A stretch of DNA of 64,000 nucleotides from Endocalyx cinctus (Eukaryota; Ascomycota; Sordariomycetes; Amphisphaeriales; Apiosporaceae): contig BCKC01000003.1 in the NCBI GenBank assembly GCA_001600455.1, forward strand, positions 1,240,001 to 1,304,000, in the 5' to 3' direction. A model generated the notes under the pieces. That model saw nothing but the letters and a program-made list of their open reading frames with translations. It was not told where the DNA came from and searched no databases. Both the position numbers and the translations under genes were made by a program. Below are positions 46,095-59,660 of the stretch, one piece after another. Each line of letters opens with the position of its first letter. Position 1 is the first letter of the stretch.

Positions 46095-48761
46095 ATACGA
46101 GAAATCCCCAAAAGAAAATCAGGGACAAAGGACAAAACAATCAACCATATCTGAAAATATTTGATTACACGAGGCGTTTAATAGTATGCATAACATTAGC
46201 AAAAGAATGCGGACCGGAATGAATTCATCTTTGGCGTTTGAGGTTCGATGGACAGGCGATAATACCCCAATAGCATATCTGTTTATTCTCTTACTTTTTT
46301 TTCATTTCTTCTCCCTTTAACCAATCATAGCTAATCAGAGACAATACGAATGAATTTAAACAACCATCTACCCTTCTCTTCCCATATACTTAGGCCTTAC
46401 CGTCATTCGGGGCAGTTGGTGAGGGTCAAAGTAAGTGTCAAATACTTTGGCAACATTCTTATGACGTACAGATAGCACACACTGCACGCCCCGGCCCCCC
46501 CTCGTCGGCTTCGCCGCATCTATGCTACGGTATGAGGCCTCAATCACATGTATATCGAGAAGACACGTCTCGGTACTAGTTCCGAAGGCTGTGATTTGAA
46601 TTTACTGTGTACTTTCTTCACCTCGAGAAAACTCGGTCCCTCACTCCCGATCAGCTCTCCACCTCAACCCTCACGATCATACCATAAGGCTGAACGCGGA
46701 ACGAGCGAAGGGTAGTATTTATGTAAGTATGAAGCGAGCTTGTCTTGAGTCCTGGAAACTCTCTACTTCTCGGCGTATTCTCCCCTTGACATGAACTTAA
46801 TATATAGTAGTATAATGTATATCAAAGAGTCCACATCTTTCAAAACCTGTCACCAAAAAAAAAAAAAAAACTTCCCGTCGGAGTTTAAAAGAAGGGTTGA
46901 AATAGTCAGGAGGTTGTATTTAGGGGAATAATTAGTAACAAAAATTTTGACAACGGTATACGAGGTCGTGCCGGGATGCCGGCCGGCGACCTCCTTTATA
47001 TCCTTTCCATGTGTGTGTGTGTGTGTGTGTGTACGTACGCAATGGTAATAGTGGGTATATATGTATGTCGTCTGTTTTTTTTTTTTTTTGGTTGAGACTG
47101 GACGGGGATGTTTGTTCACTACGACCTCTCCACTGACCTGAACGTTGCGAAATCCTGGCTTAAGATGCGTTCGAGAGGCACGGTTACACCCTTCTCGAAA
47201 GAGTTCAGGGGGGGGAGCCTTAAAACAACCAAAAAAAAAAAAAAAGAGTACCATTAATTCTTCCAGATGGGTGTAAGTATACGACATGTACCTTCAAGGT
47301 TATTTTTTATAGAACACAGTTTAGGGCGGGTGGGGTTACGTACGTTCGCTTTATCCGAGAAGAAAACGGGCTGGCTGCAGTCTTTTTTTTTGCAGGGCAT
47401 GCATGCAAAGTATATAGCATGTAGTATATAGTATATTATAGTGTACCATGAAGTATCCATATACTAGAATTTCTCTTTCATTTTTGGTCGGTTGGTCGGG
47501 CGGGGATGATGATCCTAACAGCGGGGGGTTTGGTATCCGCCCGAACATTGCGAGAAAAACCCGTGTTGAAACCCCCGGATGGTCAAGGTCGCCGTCCATC
47601 AATCCATTACTCTTTTCTCTGCCTTCTTTTTTTCCTCTTTTGGTTATACTTGGTATACAGTACATTACAATTACTACCTAGGTAGGTAGATTAACAGATC
47701 AAATTCCGTTTGATCCAAATTAAAAAAAATCCATACCCCCTTGAAGAAAAGAAAAACACCGGCGAGGAAGTATTAGTAATAAAAGGAATTATTCCGCCGT
47801 CCCATCCATCTTCCACCAAATTTAACCTTATGTTTTCACACACTAACCATTCATGACCATCAAATACTTTCTTCACATGATTTATGGATACTTTTCTTTT
47901 TATTCCGTCGAGGATTTGACTACATACCCAGGTAGGTAAATAATTCTATCGGACATACCCGACTCGGAGATAATGAATACGTACATGCGTCGGTTTATGG
48001 CATGATGGCATTTGGAAGAAAATCACCCCCTTGGATTTTATTCCTTTTGTCATCATTTAGCCCGGTTCGCGACATCGGTGCTATGATTCCGGACTTTAGC
48101 ATATACGCACTACGTAGTATAATCAAACAAGGGGGCCAAGATAATCACGAACTCCACAACTAGTATAACCATCCTTGATATACTACACGACGTAGTATAC
48201 ACTACTATATTTACATGCTCGAGCTACTAGGTTCAGGGTAATTCGTCTAAGCTTTCTTGGTACGTCCGTCCTCGAGCTGATCCTCCGCGACGTCACCTCT
48301 TCTGCTCCTCTATCTGATAGTGAGTGGTGAGAGGCAATATAATGCCGGGATGAAATAATCGTTTCCATCGACTCTCTGCGAGTAGCGTATTGATACCTTG
48401 CAAAGAAAAGAAAATAGACGTGACCGGTGTGACTCATGCTCTCTCTATACTGAAGCCCCCTTTGACTCTCCGATGTTGAAACATTATGTCTAAATGTCTA
48501 ACTTATGTACTCATGTCTATACGAGCTCCTTTGAAATGACTTAATCGTAAGGCGAGTTGGTACCGTAAAAGAATTTCGATCAGTTTTTTTTTTTTTTTGT
48601 TGACTCTCCAGGGGTCAAAGACAGTTATACTCCATAGAAAAAAAAAAAAAAAGCAAAAAAATCGTCGCGTAAAAATAGTTATACCCAATGCATCTTTCTC
48701 ATTCCCCCTTTCCCATACCCTCCCCTTTCCCCCGCCCTTGTTTCCCTTTTTGTAGTCATCC
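46095..48761. other. Intergenic, 2.7 kb, between convergent genes
   Basis: No gene seen. It contains a GT microsatellite, several poly-A/poly-T runs (46853-46870, 47078-47090, 47230-47245, 48584-48598, 48638-48652) and CCTAGGTAGGTAG at 47677-47690. TACCCAGGTAGGTA occurs at about 47926-47939. Confidence 0.55.
47011..47032. repeat. (GT)n microsatellite
   Basis: Eleven GT units in an intergenic stretch. Confidence 0.95.
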
Positions 48762-51700
48762 TTATGCTGGTGGTTGCGCCTTTTTCCTCTTAGATGGTCT
48801 TCTCGTAGCTTCGTCTCCGACGAAATGGTTCTTCTCTATCTGATGTTGTCGTAGGTTATCCTGCCGGTTCTTGTACTGGCTGTTGCAGCCCGGATACGGG
48901 CATTTGTAGATGACGGGCGGCCCGGCCGAGTGCTGCATCTTCTTGTGCTTCGCCATGCTCCCCTTGAACCACTGCGGGTCCCCCCTGGGCCGGTATCCGC
49001 ATATCTCGCAGCAGTCGCTCGCCTCGATCTTTTGTCCGGAAGGTGATAACGACGAGGCTGACGGTCCGCCCGCCATCGACATCGTCTCTGTATTGTCCAT
49101 TAATGCCGAGGAGCCTGCTGCTGGCGCGGTCGAATTCGGCCGGGTGGGGATCATAATCGGTCGCTGGAGATCGGGTGAAGACATGGTAGAGATAGAGTGT
49201 GATTCGCCGGGTGTTGGTGGGTGAGAAGCTGTCGTCGCGATCGATCGTGCCGACAACGGCGGCGCGTTGGGCGTAGTGCGACCGTAATTCGAAGGATAGA
49301 CGGCTGGGTCATAACCAGGACCACCACTGCTCCCACTAGGTGTCGGGTGTAAAGAGGAGTTCGACATATAAAAATCGGGTGGTATACTACCAGCACTCTG
49401 AAAATTTTCGTTAAAGGTTTCTAGAAAGTTGCCATACGAAGTTTGAGCTTGTAAGGAGAAATCTGCATGCTGTTGCTGTTGTGATTGAAGAGGTGGTCGG
49501 GTGATACTTCGGACAAGATTATCTACCAATGACGCTGCAAGAATCTGGTACCGCTCTCTTGACTGAGTTCCTTGTTGAGGATAGAATTGATCGCAAATGA
49601 TTCTAACTTCCGGCGTGAATACATTGAAAAATTCATCCGCCATAAGAGAAACCTATAGAATAACCAGTTTAGCTAAATGGACTCAAGTAATTTAAATGGG
49701 GGCGAATTGGTCACGTTATAAAACATTATAAACCAAGTCACCCATCTCACATCCCATGACTATGGCAGATTCCGCAGGTATGTGATAGATTTGCTTGGTA
49801 TGAGAATTTGATCTACTCACCTTGCCGGCTTGTAAAATGTCTAATTCCAATTTTCGAATTGTTGAGATGTATCCTGAACGAACTCTTTCATCGATAGATC
49901 GCAGGTGGAATAATAGGTCATCAGATCCTCCAAATTTGTCTGTAAGAATCGAAATAATATAGTTTGATGTGATGATGAAGGGCGAGTCTCCGGTCGTGTG
50001 AGGTTGATACTCTGCCACGTGAGTAGACCAGAGTTGCGATGTTAAAACTTCGATCGGTTTTGGCGTTTGGGGGCTGGTATTCAGAGCAGATCTTTCGACA
50101 TCTGTGGCCGTTAATACACTTTCAAAACTTATACTTTTAAAATAGGACTTAGTAAAGGGAAAGCTTGCGTACCATCTAAGAAATCTTGTCCAACCACAAC
50201 TAAGGGGTCAGATTGAACCATGGCTGCGGAACCGCCGCTATACCCGGGTCCTTTGCTTCTCGAACTTGATGATATATTCAGCGAACCTTGTAGCTGGCCT
50301 TCAAGCTGCTCTTCTTGACCCGGTTGCCATAGTAAAATTACGATTTGTGAGTAATAGGGGACGTCGGTAGGGTTGATGAAAGGTATGTAGCTAAGTGCCT
50401 GGCTATAAAATTTGGCGTTTTGTGATGTTGGTTCTCCACCTTGTATTATAGACGATAAGGCGTATATAAGATGGATGAAACATATATATTCGAGAGCGTC
50501 GGTGGGGTTGTCGCCATTCAGCATGTTTTTCAAGGCCGTAAGGCCGGTCGGCATTATCGTTCTCGGGGATTGTGCTCGTAGCTGATGCACCAAGGAGTTG
50601 TCGACATGAGTTAATTTGGCCATCGAGGTAGAGAAAAGAACATGCAGAGCATTCCAAGCTGATGCAATCAAGTTCTTGATATCGGAGCTAGAGCTTGTCG
50701 ACTCTGCGAAATTAGTTGACAATGCTTCCTGTTTAAAAGTATCATCGGTGAACATCATGTTCACAGACATTTCTAATGTGAACCCATTATTTCCGAGAGG
50801 TATCCAAGAATAGCTATCCTCCAGACTAGATGGGAAAAGATTCGGATCTGTTAAGTCCCGTAGTACCGCCATAGATAATGGGGTTTCGCCGAAGAATTCA
50901 AGTATATCGTCGTGCTTGTTGCCGTATCCGCCTTCAGGGAAGATACTCGAGGGCTTTGCGCCAACAGCAGTGAAGTCCATACATTGTGATACCGGCAACT
51001 CCTTGGGAGTACCTGGTGTCGACGGAGACGTCTCCGTGGAGTTACTGTCTATCGTCCAAGTCTCAGAACTGCAAGACCATCTTGGAGCTAATTCTGTCGA
51101 TGGACACTCTGTAGAGCTTTCTGCTTTCGAAGAGCTCAAACGACTTTCGGTATCGGTATCGATGACTAGATTAGGTAGAGAAAATCTAGGCACTGGTGAA
51201 AGGGAGAGGATGGAGTCGTTATTTGTTGGTGATTTCTCTCGCGTTATACACGTGGGCGAAGCCGACGCTGCCGTGGGTGGTACGTCAAAACCGCCGAACG
51301 ATACATCCTCTACGGGCCTCAGTGATTGCAACTCAGGTTCGATTGTATCCACCTCGTACCAAACAGACTGATACTGTTGGCTTTGCTGTTCCCCTCTGTC
51401 CCGCTCTTGCTGCTCCAACCGACATTCTTGTGTCTCTCGATCGTAATTTTGGCGTGTGTCGGTGGAGACTGGATCATAACATGAAATACCCATTTTAGAA
51501 CCATTATGGTGCTTAACCGTTCTAATCCGTCGTCGAAACCTTCTGGCGAAGTTTGAAAGGAAATTTTCTGCCATGTTTATCGTATAGTTTCTCTTCGATG
51601 ACGTCAAGTACTGTCTAAAATCCCTGTGATTATAGTTTTCATATTCCAAGCAAGAAGAGGAGAGGCATTCCCTGGATTTCACCCGTCGGCGCTTATTTAA

Positions 51701-52086
51701 GTGCTCGAAAAGTGATTTTTGATACATGGAGAGAGGGCATGTAGTCGGCTTGCTGCGCATGAGTTGACGAGATCGGGTTGATTTGGCTGCAGGCCGTGCT
51801 GTTAACCTCCGTTTCACGCAGTCAGACGTAAGATTATGAAAAGACCTATTTAATCAATAAACACACGAGGTTACGAATTCAGACTAGGTGGTACTTACTC
51901 GGGCGGCGGAAAGAACAAGTCAAGCGATTTGGTCTCTGTTCGAGAAGTCGCATTTAACTGCACTGAAGAGGAGGATCTGTGCGAAAGGACGGTCGGTCGC
52001 CGGTTTTTACAGACAGAATCAGATTCCAGCGATGAAGTATCGAGTGGTCTAGAGTTGGTGGCGGCAGATTTCTTTTGATCCTTCAT
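48762..52086 (-). CDS. Large protein with two C-terminal C2H2 zinc fingers
   Basis: Four exons on the minus strand: 52086-51899, 51845-50173, 50101-49821 and 49652-48762. All phases agree and give 1010 aa. The N-terminal third is basic then Ser/Thr-rich and acidic (disordered). A helical region follows, from about 380 to 760 (PTGLTALKNMLNGDNPTDAL, FNVFTPEVRIICDQFYPQQG). Then comes a Pro/Ser-rich linker and two C2H2-like fingers near 930-990: CEICGYRPRGDPQWFKGSMA with two histidines after it, and CPYPGCNSQYKNRQDNLRQH with a second His. The last residues are RRPSKRKKAQPPA, a likely nuclear localisation signal. It is probably a transcription factor; the targets are unknown. An alternative is two genes, with the 293-aa frame from 49643 standing alone. 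The in-phase splice with a CTAAAC branch site upstream of 49652 argues for one gene. Exon 3's acceptor is less certain. Confidence 0.7.
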
Positions 52087-55000
52087 ATTTGGAAGAGAGA
52101 ATATAAACAAGAAGGTTCACGAAGGAGGCCGCACTCGTCACGGCCAATCCATATTGTTATTATATTTAGGTTTGAAAGTATTTTGGAAAGGTATCTTCCG
52201 TCAACGGTGACGATATGTAGGACTTTGCATGGGTAGGCCAGCAAGTAAGTACTCGGTACTCCATGCCCGGCTGGGAAGCCTATGGGCCAAGCGGTAAAAG
52301 CAGCCCATTATGACCAGGCTCCCTCTCAGCCTCCATACACAAGACACATGCATGGCTTGCGCTATTGTTCGGCACTGGGGGGTAGTGTAGAATGTAATGG
52401 TTCGGTACACTACAGGGACAGGCGTGTTAAGATAACATTGGAGTGGAACTGGGGGCCGGAATTGACATGACCAAGTACATAGGCTACATAGGCAACAAGG
52501 CAGACTGGGGTTAAGGAAGGGAAGTCAGGGTCTCTTGTCTCTAGTGATCACAGCTGAGAAAAGAAAGAGGTTTGCTGACTGCAGATTCGTGCTTGGACCA
52601 ATCAAAATGTGGAACCTCGGAAAAGGAACCCTGAAGAAACACATGGGACTATAAAAAAAAAAGGCCCCGTAGAAAGAATGATTTAGTGTATCATCAAATT
52701 CAAGCGAGTGGGGGAGAGCCCTCGCAGTCGAATCAGAGTCAGCTTTTCGAGGTATCGTAAGCTCTGGAATCGAACTAAGCCCATGCATCCGCTCCTATCA
52801 TTGCTCCAGGTACGGGTGAGTTTTAAGACGGTTTACAGGCTCGTTTCCATGCATCTTAATGCTAGAATATACATGATGATAGAAAATGATATAAAATGAT
52901 GGTATGAAGGAGGGTTGATGATGATTATGGTGGTGATTATGATTATGCTTATGATTATGCTTGTAAGAATACCGGATGAGCTGAATACGCCATGGCTCGA
53001 CGTGTTGACATATATGACATATTTGACATGCTTGACGTATACATTGTACATAGAAATTGCACTTCAACGGCGGAACAAGGCTGCTGTATCCATATGACAC
53101 ATATTTCAATTTTATCCCGAGTTACACTAGAGCAGGATTTATAATATAGATATGATTCAGATTAAGGGAGAATGGGCCTCGAAACTGAGTAATTAGTGAG
53201 AAAAGAAAAATATGGACGTTAATTAGCTGATGTTCACATCAGGGAACAAGCTTGGTTAAGATGATGATGAATTAATCATTTTGGAGTAAATTCATTTCAC
53301 TTCTACGTTATCCACATCTTTTTAACCTTCCTCGTCGTTCTTTTTTTCCTTACCTCTCCCTAGTCTCTTCTCTAAGTGGTAGTAGTGTTCTTATTATTAT
53401 TAGTATTATTATTATTATAATAATCAAAATAAATGAATGAATTAATGAATATTTCGACTATACTAGTATACATGACGTACATATGCTTGCTATGTGCTAG
53501 GTCTCATGTATATGTATGCCTGTATTCTCAGTCAAAAGCGTTACCTTATTATGCGACAAGCGTTAGGGCTGAGATGTATCCGTCGCTTACTTCAGTTCAA
53601 TTGGATCAGTTTTCCGACGAATTTGGTACGGTGGGAGGCACTTTTACGTATCCTGACTTAGTGCAGAAGCTTTTGACAGGGGCTTATAGGGCTGTGAACC
53701 TGGCTCTTCTATGGAGGTACCGATACAAGTATACTACTTTGTATTTATCTTGTACACAGTTCAAAGCTTCCGTATTTGCACGTATGGATAACCCCGATAA
53801 TTAATATGCTCTTTATAGTAAGGGCCGGTCTCTTTACCCCGGCGGCCCCGTCTCTCCGGGACCTTTGAAATAGTGCGTAGGATGGTTCAGGATCAATAAG
53901 AAAGGAGAGGAAGAAGCGAGACATACGATAAAGAAGGTTTACCCCGATTTGAACGCGAATTTCTAATGTTACGTCAGCACATATTACACACCTTAGAAAT
54001 CAACATGGAATTTATTCCTTTATTTACCAGGTACTGGATAGGTATCTGAATATCGTATACTTGTAGTATAGCGAGCGTACATATATACACACGTCCATTA
54101 CAAGTATACAAGAAGACTTCATTCCATCAGACCCCCTGTTTAATATGATAAAAAAAAAAAAGGGGGGGGGGGGTTAAATTTGACTAATCGCTAATCACAA
54201 ATGGTTCATCTGGTCACGATGGATTTACATAGTATGGTCTTGGTATTATGCGATTTATTAAGCATTTCATAATGTGCACTCAGTACTCCACACCTACGAA
54301 GTAACTCATCTTTAACTATTTATTACCAAACCTCTGGAAATTAGTTTCCTATATAAGAAGTCCAGTATATATAGACTAGTGTACAATATATCTTGATCAA
54401 TCCCTAGATAAATTTGTGGATTTTATCTGGGCCGGCTGGGGAGGCCTACGTACGCTATGATTTCTAATTAAAGCCCCGTTAAGATTTTAAACCTGGTATA
54501 CTACACTAGTGTATCGCAAACTCTACTGTATGTACGATCGAGCCTATGAGGAAGAAGGATGAAACCCGTCTTTTCCATATCCGTCGTGAGTTTTCGTACA
54601 TTAGGAGACTTCAAATTAAATCAGCCTCATAACGGAACTGGTGCCGTAACCGAACCCGCGGATTATCGGATGGTCATCGATAGGTTGTGGATGCCGTCGC
54701 TTTGAAGAACCGATAAGACTTCGCACGTCTATGGGACTAAACGGATCGGCTGAGACTGCCGTGTACTATGTACTATGTAAGAGAGTTCTCAGCCAAGGAA
54801 ATTGATGACCAATTACCTAAGATGGTAATATGATGCTACCTAAGTAAGAAACACCTAAGTCATAAGAGTGGTGCATCTTCCTCACCAAGGGAAAAAAGAA
54901 TAAAAAAAAACCGTCTCACTTTGTAGTATGGAACTGTGCCCAGCTATAATAGTGCTGAATATCTACCCACACTACATGTAGACCCCCTTCGTTAAGTCTC

Positions 55001-57585
55001 TTTGCGTACAGAATACTAACCTACACCTTTTTCACACCAAGCTACACTGCGCAGTTATCGCTAGAAGGTAGCTGAAATATCGTGGCTACCCACTAACATA
55101 CTGACTGACTGGTTGTCAATTTCTGGGTTGCTGACTTATCATGCCATCATAGTAAAAACCCCCCATCTCTCTCCCCCTCCCCCACGGAACTTCGTTGAAC
55201 CAGTATTTCGTTCATATTCGGTATACCGATAGTTAACCAAACTTGCTTTATGCAAGCATCGTGTGTCTAAGGTAGCTTTCAAGGCAATTTTCATCCACTC
55301 TATGCATCAAGCGGTATAATACAGGATTTATCTGGCGTTTATAGCGCCAGAAAGACCTAAAAAAAAAATTGATATGGTACACTGATCTTTTGCCCGTCTG
55401 AACTTTTTTATTATTATTGCAGATGAGTGGGCATAAGAATTGGAGTGTTTACTTACTACACGGCTGCATACTGCATATAAACATTTATGCAGCGTGAATG
55501 CAAAGCAATGCGTCCCTTATTACGTACTCTGCTGCGTTTCGTCGCAATGCGACTTCTTCGGGGGATGGCTCGTTTCAAATTGACCAGCCCCGCGAGGATA
55601 GGCGCATCTCCATTGGCCAACCGGCAAGCCTACTCTTCACCGTAATGCACGGCAGCGAATTTAGGTAGGATTGCACATTGTGACATCTCACCCACCGCGG
55701 CGAGCCCGGCATATGGAAGGGAAGAAGATAAAGTGCTTAAGGTAGGATGAAAAGGCGATTGGTGAAAAGTTGGGGATGAACGGGTGAGATTGATTTTATA
55801 CTAATTCAGGAAATCAAAAAAAAAAAAAAAAAAGAGAGAAAAGCAAACAAAAAAGGGCAATGAATTAATATCTAAAACCCGCAACCGACGAAGCAGACGA
55901 CTACGATGACGACGGCAAAATAACAGCCTCTATGCGAAGAACAATCACGCAATAGCGAGTGTCCATCAAAAAGGATGATTATCAATGGCCCAATTTGACG
56001 CAGCTTAGAGCGGGATCACGATCTTCATTATGGACTACAGTAAGTAAGCTTGGTTGAGACAAGATCAACGTCCAATCCGGGGATAAATGACGAAGAGAGA
56101 AGAGGGGTGCTGTTCGAACCGGCGGAGTATTCGGGTGCGCAAAGACTACATATACATAAAACGTATGTGCTTCGAAAGGTAAATGTTATATATACAAGAT
56201 GAAAATGCTCAACGTTCTGTCAGCTCAAAAACTCGAAGAGTCATGGCCAAAAGCTAGGTTAGTAACTTTTCCTCTCTGGTATGGGCACCAATGATTATCT
56301 ACTCTCTTATCTGTTCAGGAGGAGCCACGAGGACAAAAGACTTGCGACGACGGATTTCTAACCACCACCAAAACTCGACTATGAAGTCTTGGCTCTTTCA
56401 TTTTGACGCCGACCTGGAAATCTAATTCGTCTGATAGCTCCTTATCAAGAATACTCTGGGGCCATTTTTAGCTGCATCTCGAACAAAGCGTAAAACCCCA
56501 CATATCATCATCATCGTGGGAGTGAAAAAAAAAATGCCATCCCTATCTTGAGACTGGATATTCGAATTGGGTCTGCAAACCCTTATCTCCCTCCAGGAAT
56601 AAACAAGTAATTGTCTCAGGATCTGTCGGGGAACGAACTCACGCAAACACGCTCACATGTACTACATTGCACCTTTTTTCCCTCCTTTCCCTTTAAACAT
56701 ATAACGACTATCCCTTTTACTTACAAGTTTTTCCAACAGGAAAAATTTCATTCTATTACCGTTGAAACAATTTTTTTTTTTTCTCTTCTTCTCCATTATT
56801 ATCACCAACTTACATATATATATATATATATTGATTTATTATTATTCATTGACATCTTATGCTATAAGAGAGCCTACGTAAGCTTTCTATATTCAGTCCC
56901 ATCTTACTAGGACCCTTTTGAACGTTTTTTTGCCCTTCTATATTTTATTCTAACCGCGTTGCCTGGAGCGACAAAAACCCCTTATTTTTGGATATACCCA
57001 AACTCCCTACCTGGTATTTATTACTACAACACTGGATCTAGAGTTTCAGAAAGCTGTTACGAAAATCACCTTGTTGTCGCACCACTTACATCTACACAGT
57101 ACTTAAAATACTTTATACAATAGCTATAATCATCAGTTTTCGTTTCTTTCTCTCTTGAAGTTTTGTTTAAATACCCCCCCCTCCTAAGAGCCCAAGGTTT
57201 CATTTCACTACTACCTCACGACACTACGCTATCTAAAAAAGAAAAAGCTAATTAACATATCGACTCCTCCCCAACTTTTTACTCGACGTAACCTAGTCAT
57301 CGGGCTCCTATATTATAATATCTAAATTAAAAGATTTTTATTCGTTGTATTATCAAAAAAATTTTATAGGTGACCGAATAATAATAACAAAAAAAAAAAA
57401 AAAAAGAACCCTTTATATTATCGGCACCGTTCTTTGATTTTGATTAAATCTATTTTGTTTTGTTTTGTTTTATTCCAGTTATTTTTTTATTTTATTTTTC
57501 TTCTTAAATTCTCTTTCTCGCTTGTCCCTACCGAAACCCAATAAACCGACAAATTGGTTTTCAAAGAACCAAACGGAATGCCGAG
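52087..57585. other. Gene-poor intergenic stretch, 5.5 kb
   Basis: The largest gap between genes in the window. It has GATTATGATTATGCTTATG repeats (about 52920-52965), ATTATTATT repeats (53390-53425), A- and G-homopolymers (54152-54172) and a 7-bp hairpin at 55331-55351. A TA repeat lies at 56814-56831. The pyrimidine-rich 57040-57585 section looks like the long leader/promoter of the GNAT gene. A 123-codon frame at 53433-53804 has no recognisable domain. No gene called. Confidence 0.5.
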
Positions 57586-59010
57586 ATGGCGCACGTGGCA
57601 CGCGAGCTTGGAGACCTGAACGCCTACTACTCCAGCCATGCGGCCGTCATTGACAAGATGAACGTGGTGCCGGGCTTAAAGACAAGCGCTGGTAAGTGTA
57701 AAATTTTTCTCTTTTTAGTTCAAATTTTTAATATTGAAAACTGTTATCTTCCAATCGAACTTTATTCCTCTTCTTGTTTTTCTTTTACCTTTTCTTGCCT
57801 TTTCTTACGGGTATTATTTGTGTGCTTGGTTCCCTGTAATAGCTCCCCCAAATTATTCTACAATACGGCATAATATACATACTCTACATACATTAAAAAA
57901 AAAAAGAAACATCATTTTACTATATTTGTTATACTATATTACTTTTGTTGTCTCAACGCGACCTTGCTTCTAAAGCTTTTTGTACCAGCATTCTTTACCT
58001 TCCTCCGCGCCAATCTTGTCGTCAACCCCTCGGCCATATCAACCCCGATGATGGATCCGATCCCGTCGCAGGCGCTACCGTCGCCTTCGCCGTCACCGCT
58101 CGTCATCTCGCACCACCGCCGCGACGACTCCCCACCGCCGGCATCGTCCGGCGCCGCGCCCGCCACCGCCACCGCCACCGCTACCACGGGCGGCGCTCGG
58201 GACGGGCTCCCGCCTCTGACCGTCGGCGTGCTGAGCTCCGAGGCCGACAAGATCGACGCGCTCAAGCTCGTGGCCGACTCAATCGCCCAGCAGCGGCAAT
58301 CGGCCTCGTACCACCTCATCTTCCACCCTTACCTGATCGGGCTCCTCCTCCTCGGCCTCGCCGCCGCGTACCAGTACTCGTGGCGCGTCCGCCGCGACCT
58401 CGGCGCCGCCTTCATGCTGCACTCGGGCGTCGCCATGATCTACCTGCTCGGCATCCGCTACTTCACCGGCCGGTACGTCCTGATCGCCGAGGACATGCGG
58501 TGGTCGTGGCTGGTACCGGATAACGCCGGCGACGCTAGCAGCAGCAGCAGCAGCAACTCGGGCGAGGAGGAAACCGACACCGTGATCGGCGTGCGGTTCG
58601 GGCGCGAGCTGATCGGCGCCCTGGTCCTGCGCTTGGAACCGAACCCGTCCACGCTGCACCTGGCGGGCCGGAAGCGCGCCCGCAACTCCCAGTCGGCCCT
58701 CAAAGGCGGCCGCGGCGTCATCCGGGCCTGGACGGTGCGCCTGAGGTACCGGGGCAAAGGGGTCGGCATGGATATGCTGCACGAGGCCGTCAAGGTCACG
58801 AGGGAGCGGTGCGGCCGCGACGCCGAGGTCGGGTTCGCCCAGGAGCACGCCAACAGCGCCGCCGTCCTGCCCGAGATGTTCAACGCGCCGGTGCGCAAGT
58901 CGGAGAAGTTGGCCGCCAGGGCGCTCGAGAAGGCCTTGGATGAGTGGGAGGGCCAGAAGAAGAAGAAAAAGAATCAGTTTGAGGGTCATAGGCGGGTGGG
59001 GAGTAGATAA
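57586..59010 (+). CDS. Membrane-anchored GNAT-family N-acetyltransferase
   Basis: Two exons, 57586-57691 and 57989-59010, encoding 375 aa. The 297-bp intron has donor GTAAGT and acceptor TACCAG, and is long for this genome. A Pro/Ala/Thr-rich stretch (about 60-105) precedes two hydrophobic helices (HPYLIGLLLLGLAAAYQYSW, about 148-167; AFMLHSGVAMIYLLGIRYF, about 177-195). The GNAT core follows: VIGVRFGRELIGALVLRLEP as beta strands, RAWTVRLRYRGKGVGMDMLH with the acetyl-CoA-binding R-x-x-G-x-G loop (about 288-293), and helix NSAAVLPEMFNAPV. The tail is lysine-rich. The layout of two helices followed by GNAT resembles NAT8-like membrane acetyltransferases, but substrate and membrane are unknown. 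Exon 2 is very GC-rich. The start is the ATG in context GAGATGG giving MAHVARELGD. Confidence 0.8.
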
Positions 59011-59660
59011 AAAAGAAAGAAGAAAAAAAAGATTAAAAAAAAAACACTAAAAGGACAGAGGTTGAATAAGAGACGAAAAAAAAAAATCCCGGCTAAAAAA
59101 AAAGACGAAAAGAAAAAGAAATAGAAAATGGACGAATATGCAAGTTAGATTCCTCTTGTCTTTAAGAATTGATAGAGGCTCGTCGGCTACGTGAAGTTGA
59201 TTGGAGTCGTTTGGCTATTTTTTTCTCTCTCTCTTTTTTTCTCGCGGATAGGCGTTTTGGATCTGAGTCTCCCTTCGTAGGGAATGCGGTTGATGGGTGA
59301 GATTACGTTGTTTTCACATATAGGATACCCCCTCTCGTTTTTATTGAATCAATTTTTATGATGTCCTCTCATAGAAAGAAAGATCCTTGCCTTTTTTTCG
59401 AGTTCCATGCATTCAGTATGTGATAGCCCTGAAAAAAATCGATTCAGGCGTGATTGTAGTGTTTTCCTTCCAAATTCCAATACTCGCAATAGTAGCGGAG
59501 TTATTAATAAAACCATAACCGGGTATCGTCGTAAATCCATATAAAATTACCACCACTCTTCCCGACGTCCTTCCAGAATAGAATACTGCTAATATAACTT
59601 TATGTCGATGTCAACATAAGTCTCCAAGTGCGCGAATACCCACCGATACATATGTGTTGT
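59011..59660. other. Intergenic between convergent GNAT and H4-variant genes
   Basis: Starts with an A-rich stretch (59011-59130), then nothing recognisable. Holds both 3' flanks. Confidence 0.6.

Noticed and set aside
53433..53804. 123-codon plus-strand frame in the gene-poor stretch
   Set aside because: No recognisable domain, poor start context and AT-rich hydrophobic beginning; its length is within chance for this region.
56202..56367. Possible two-exon mini-gene starting MKMLNVLSAQ
   Set aside because: Would encode only about 33 residues, needs a weak GTTAGT donor and has no known relative; could be an upstream frame in a leader.
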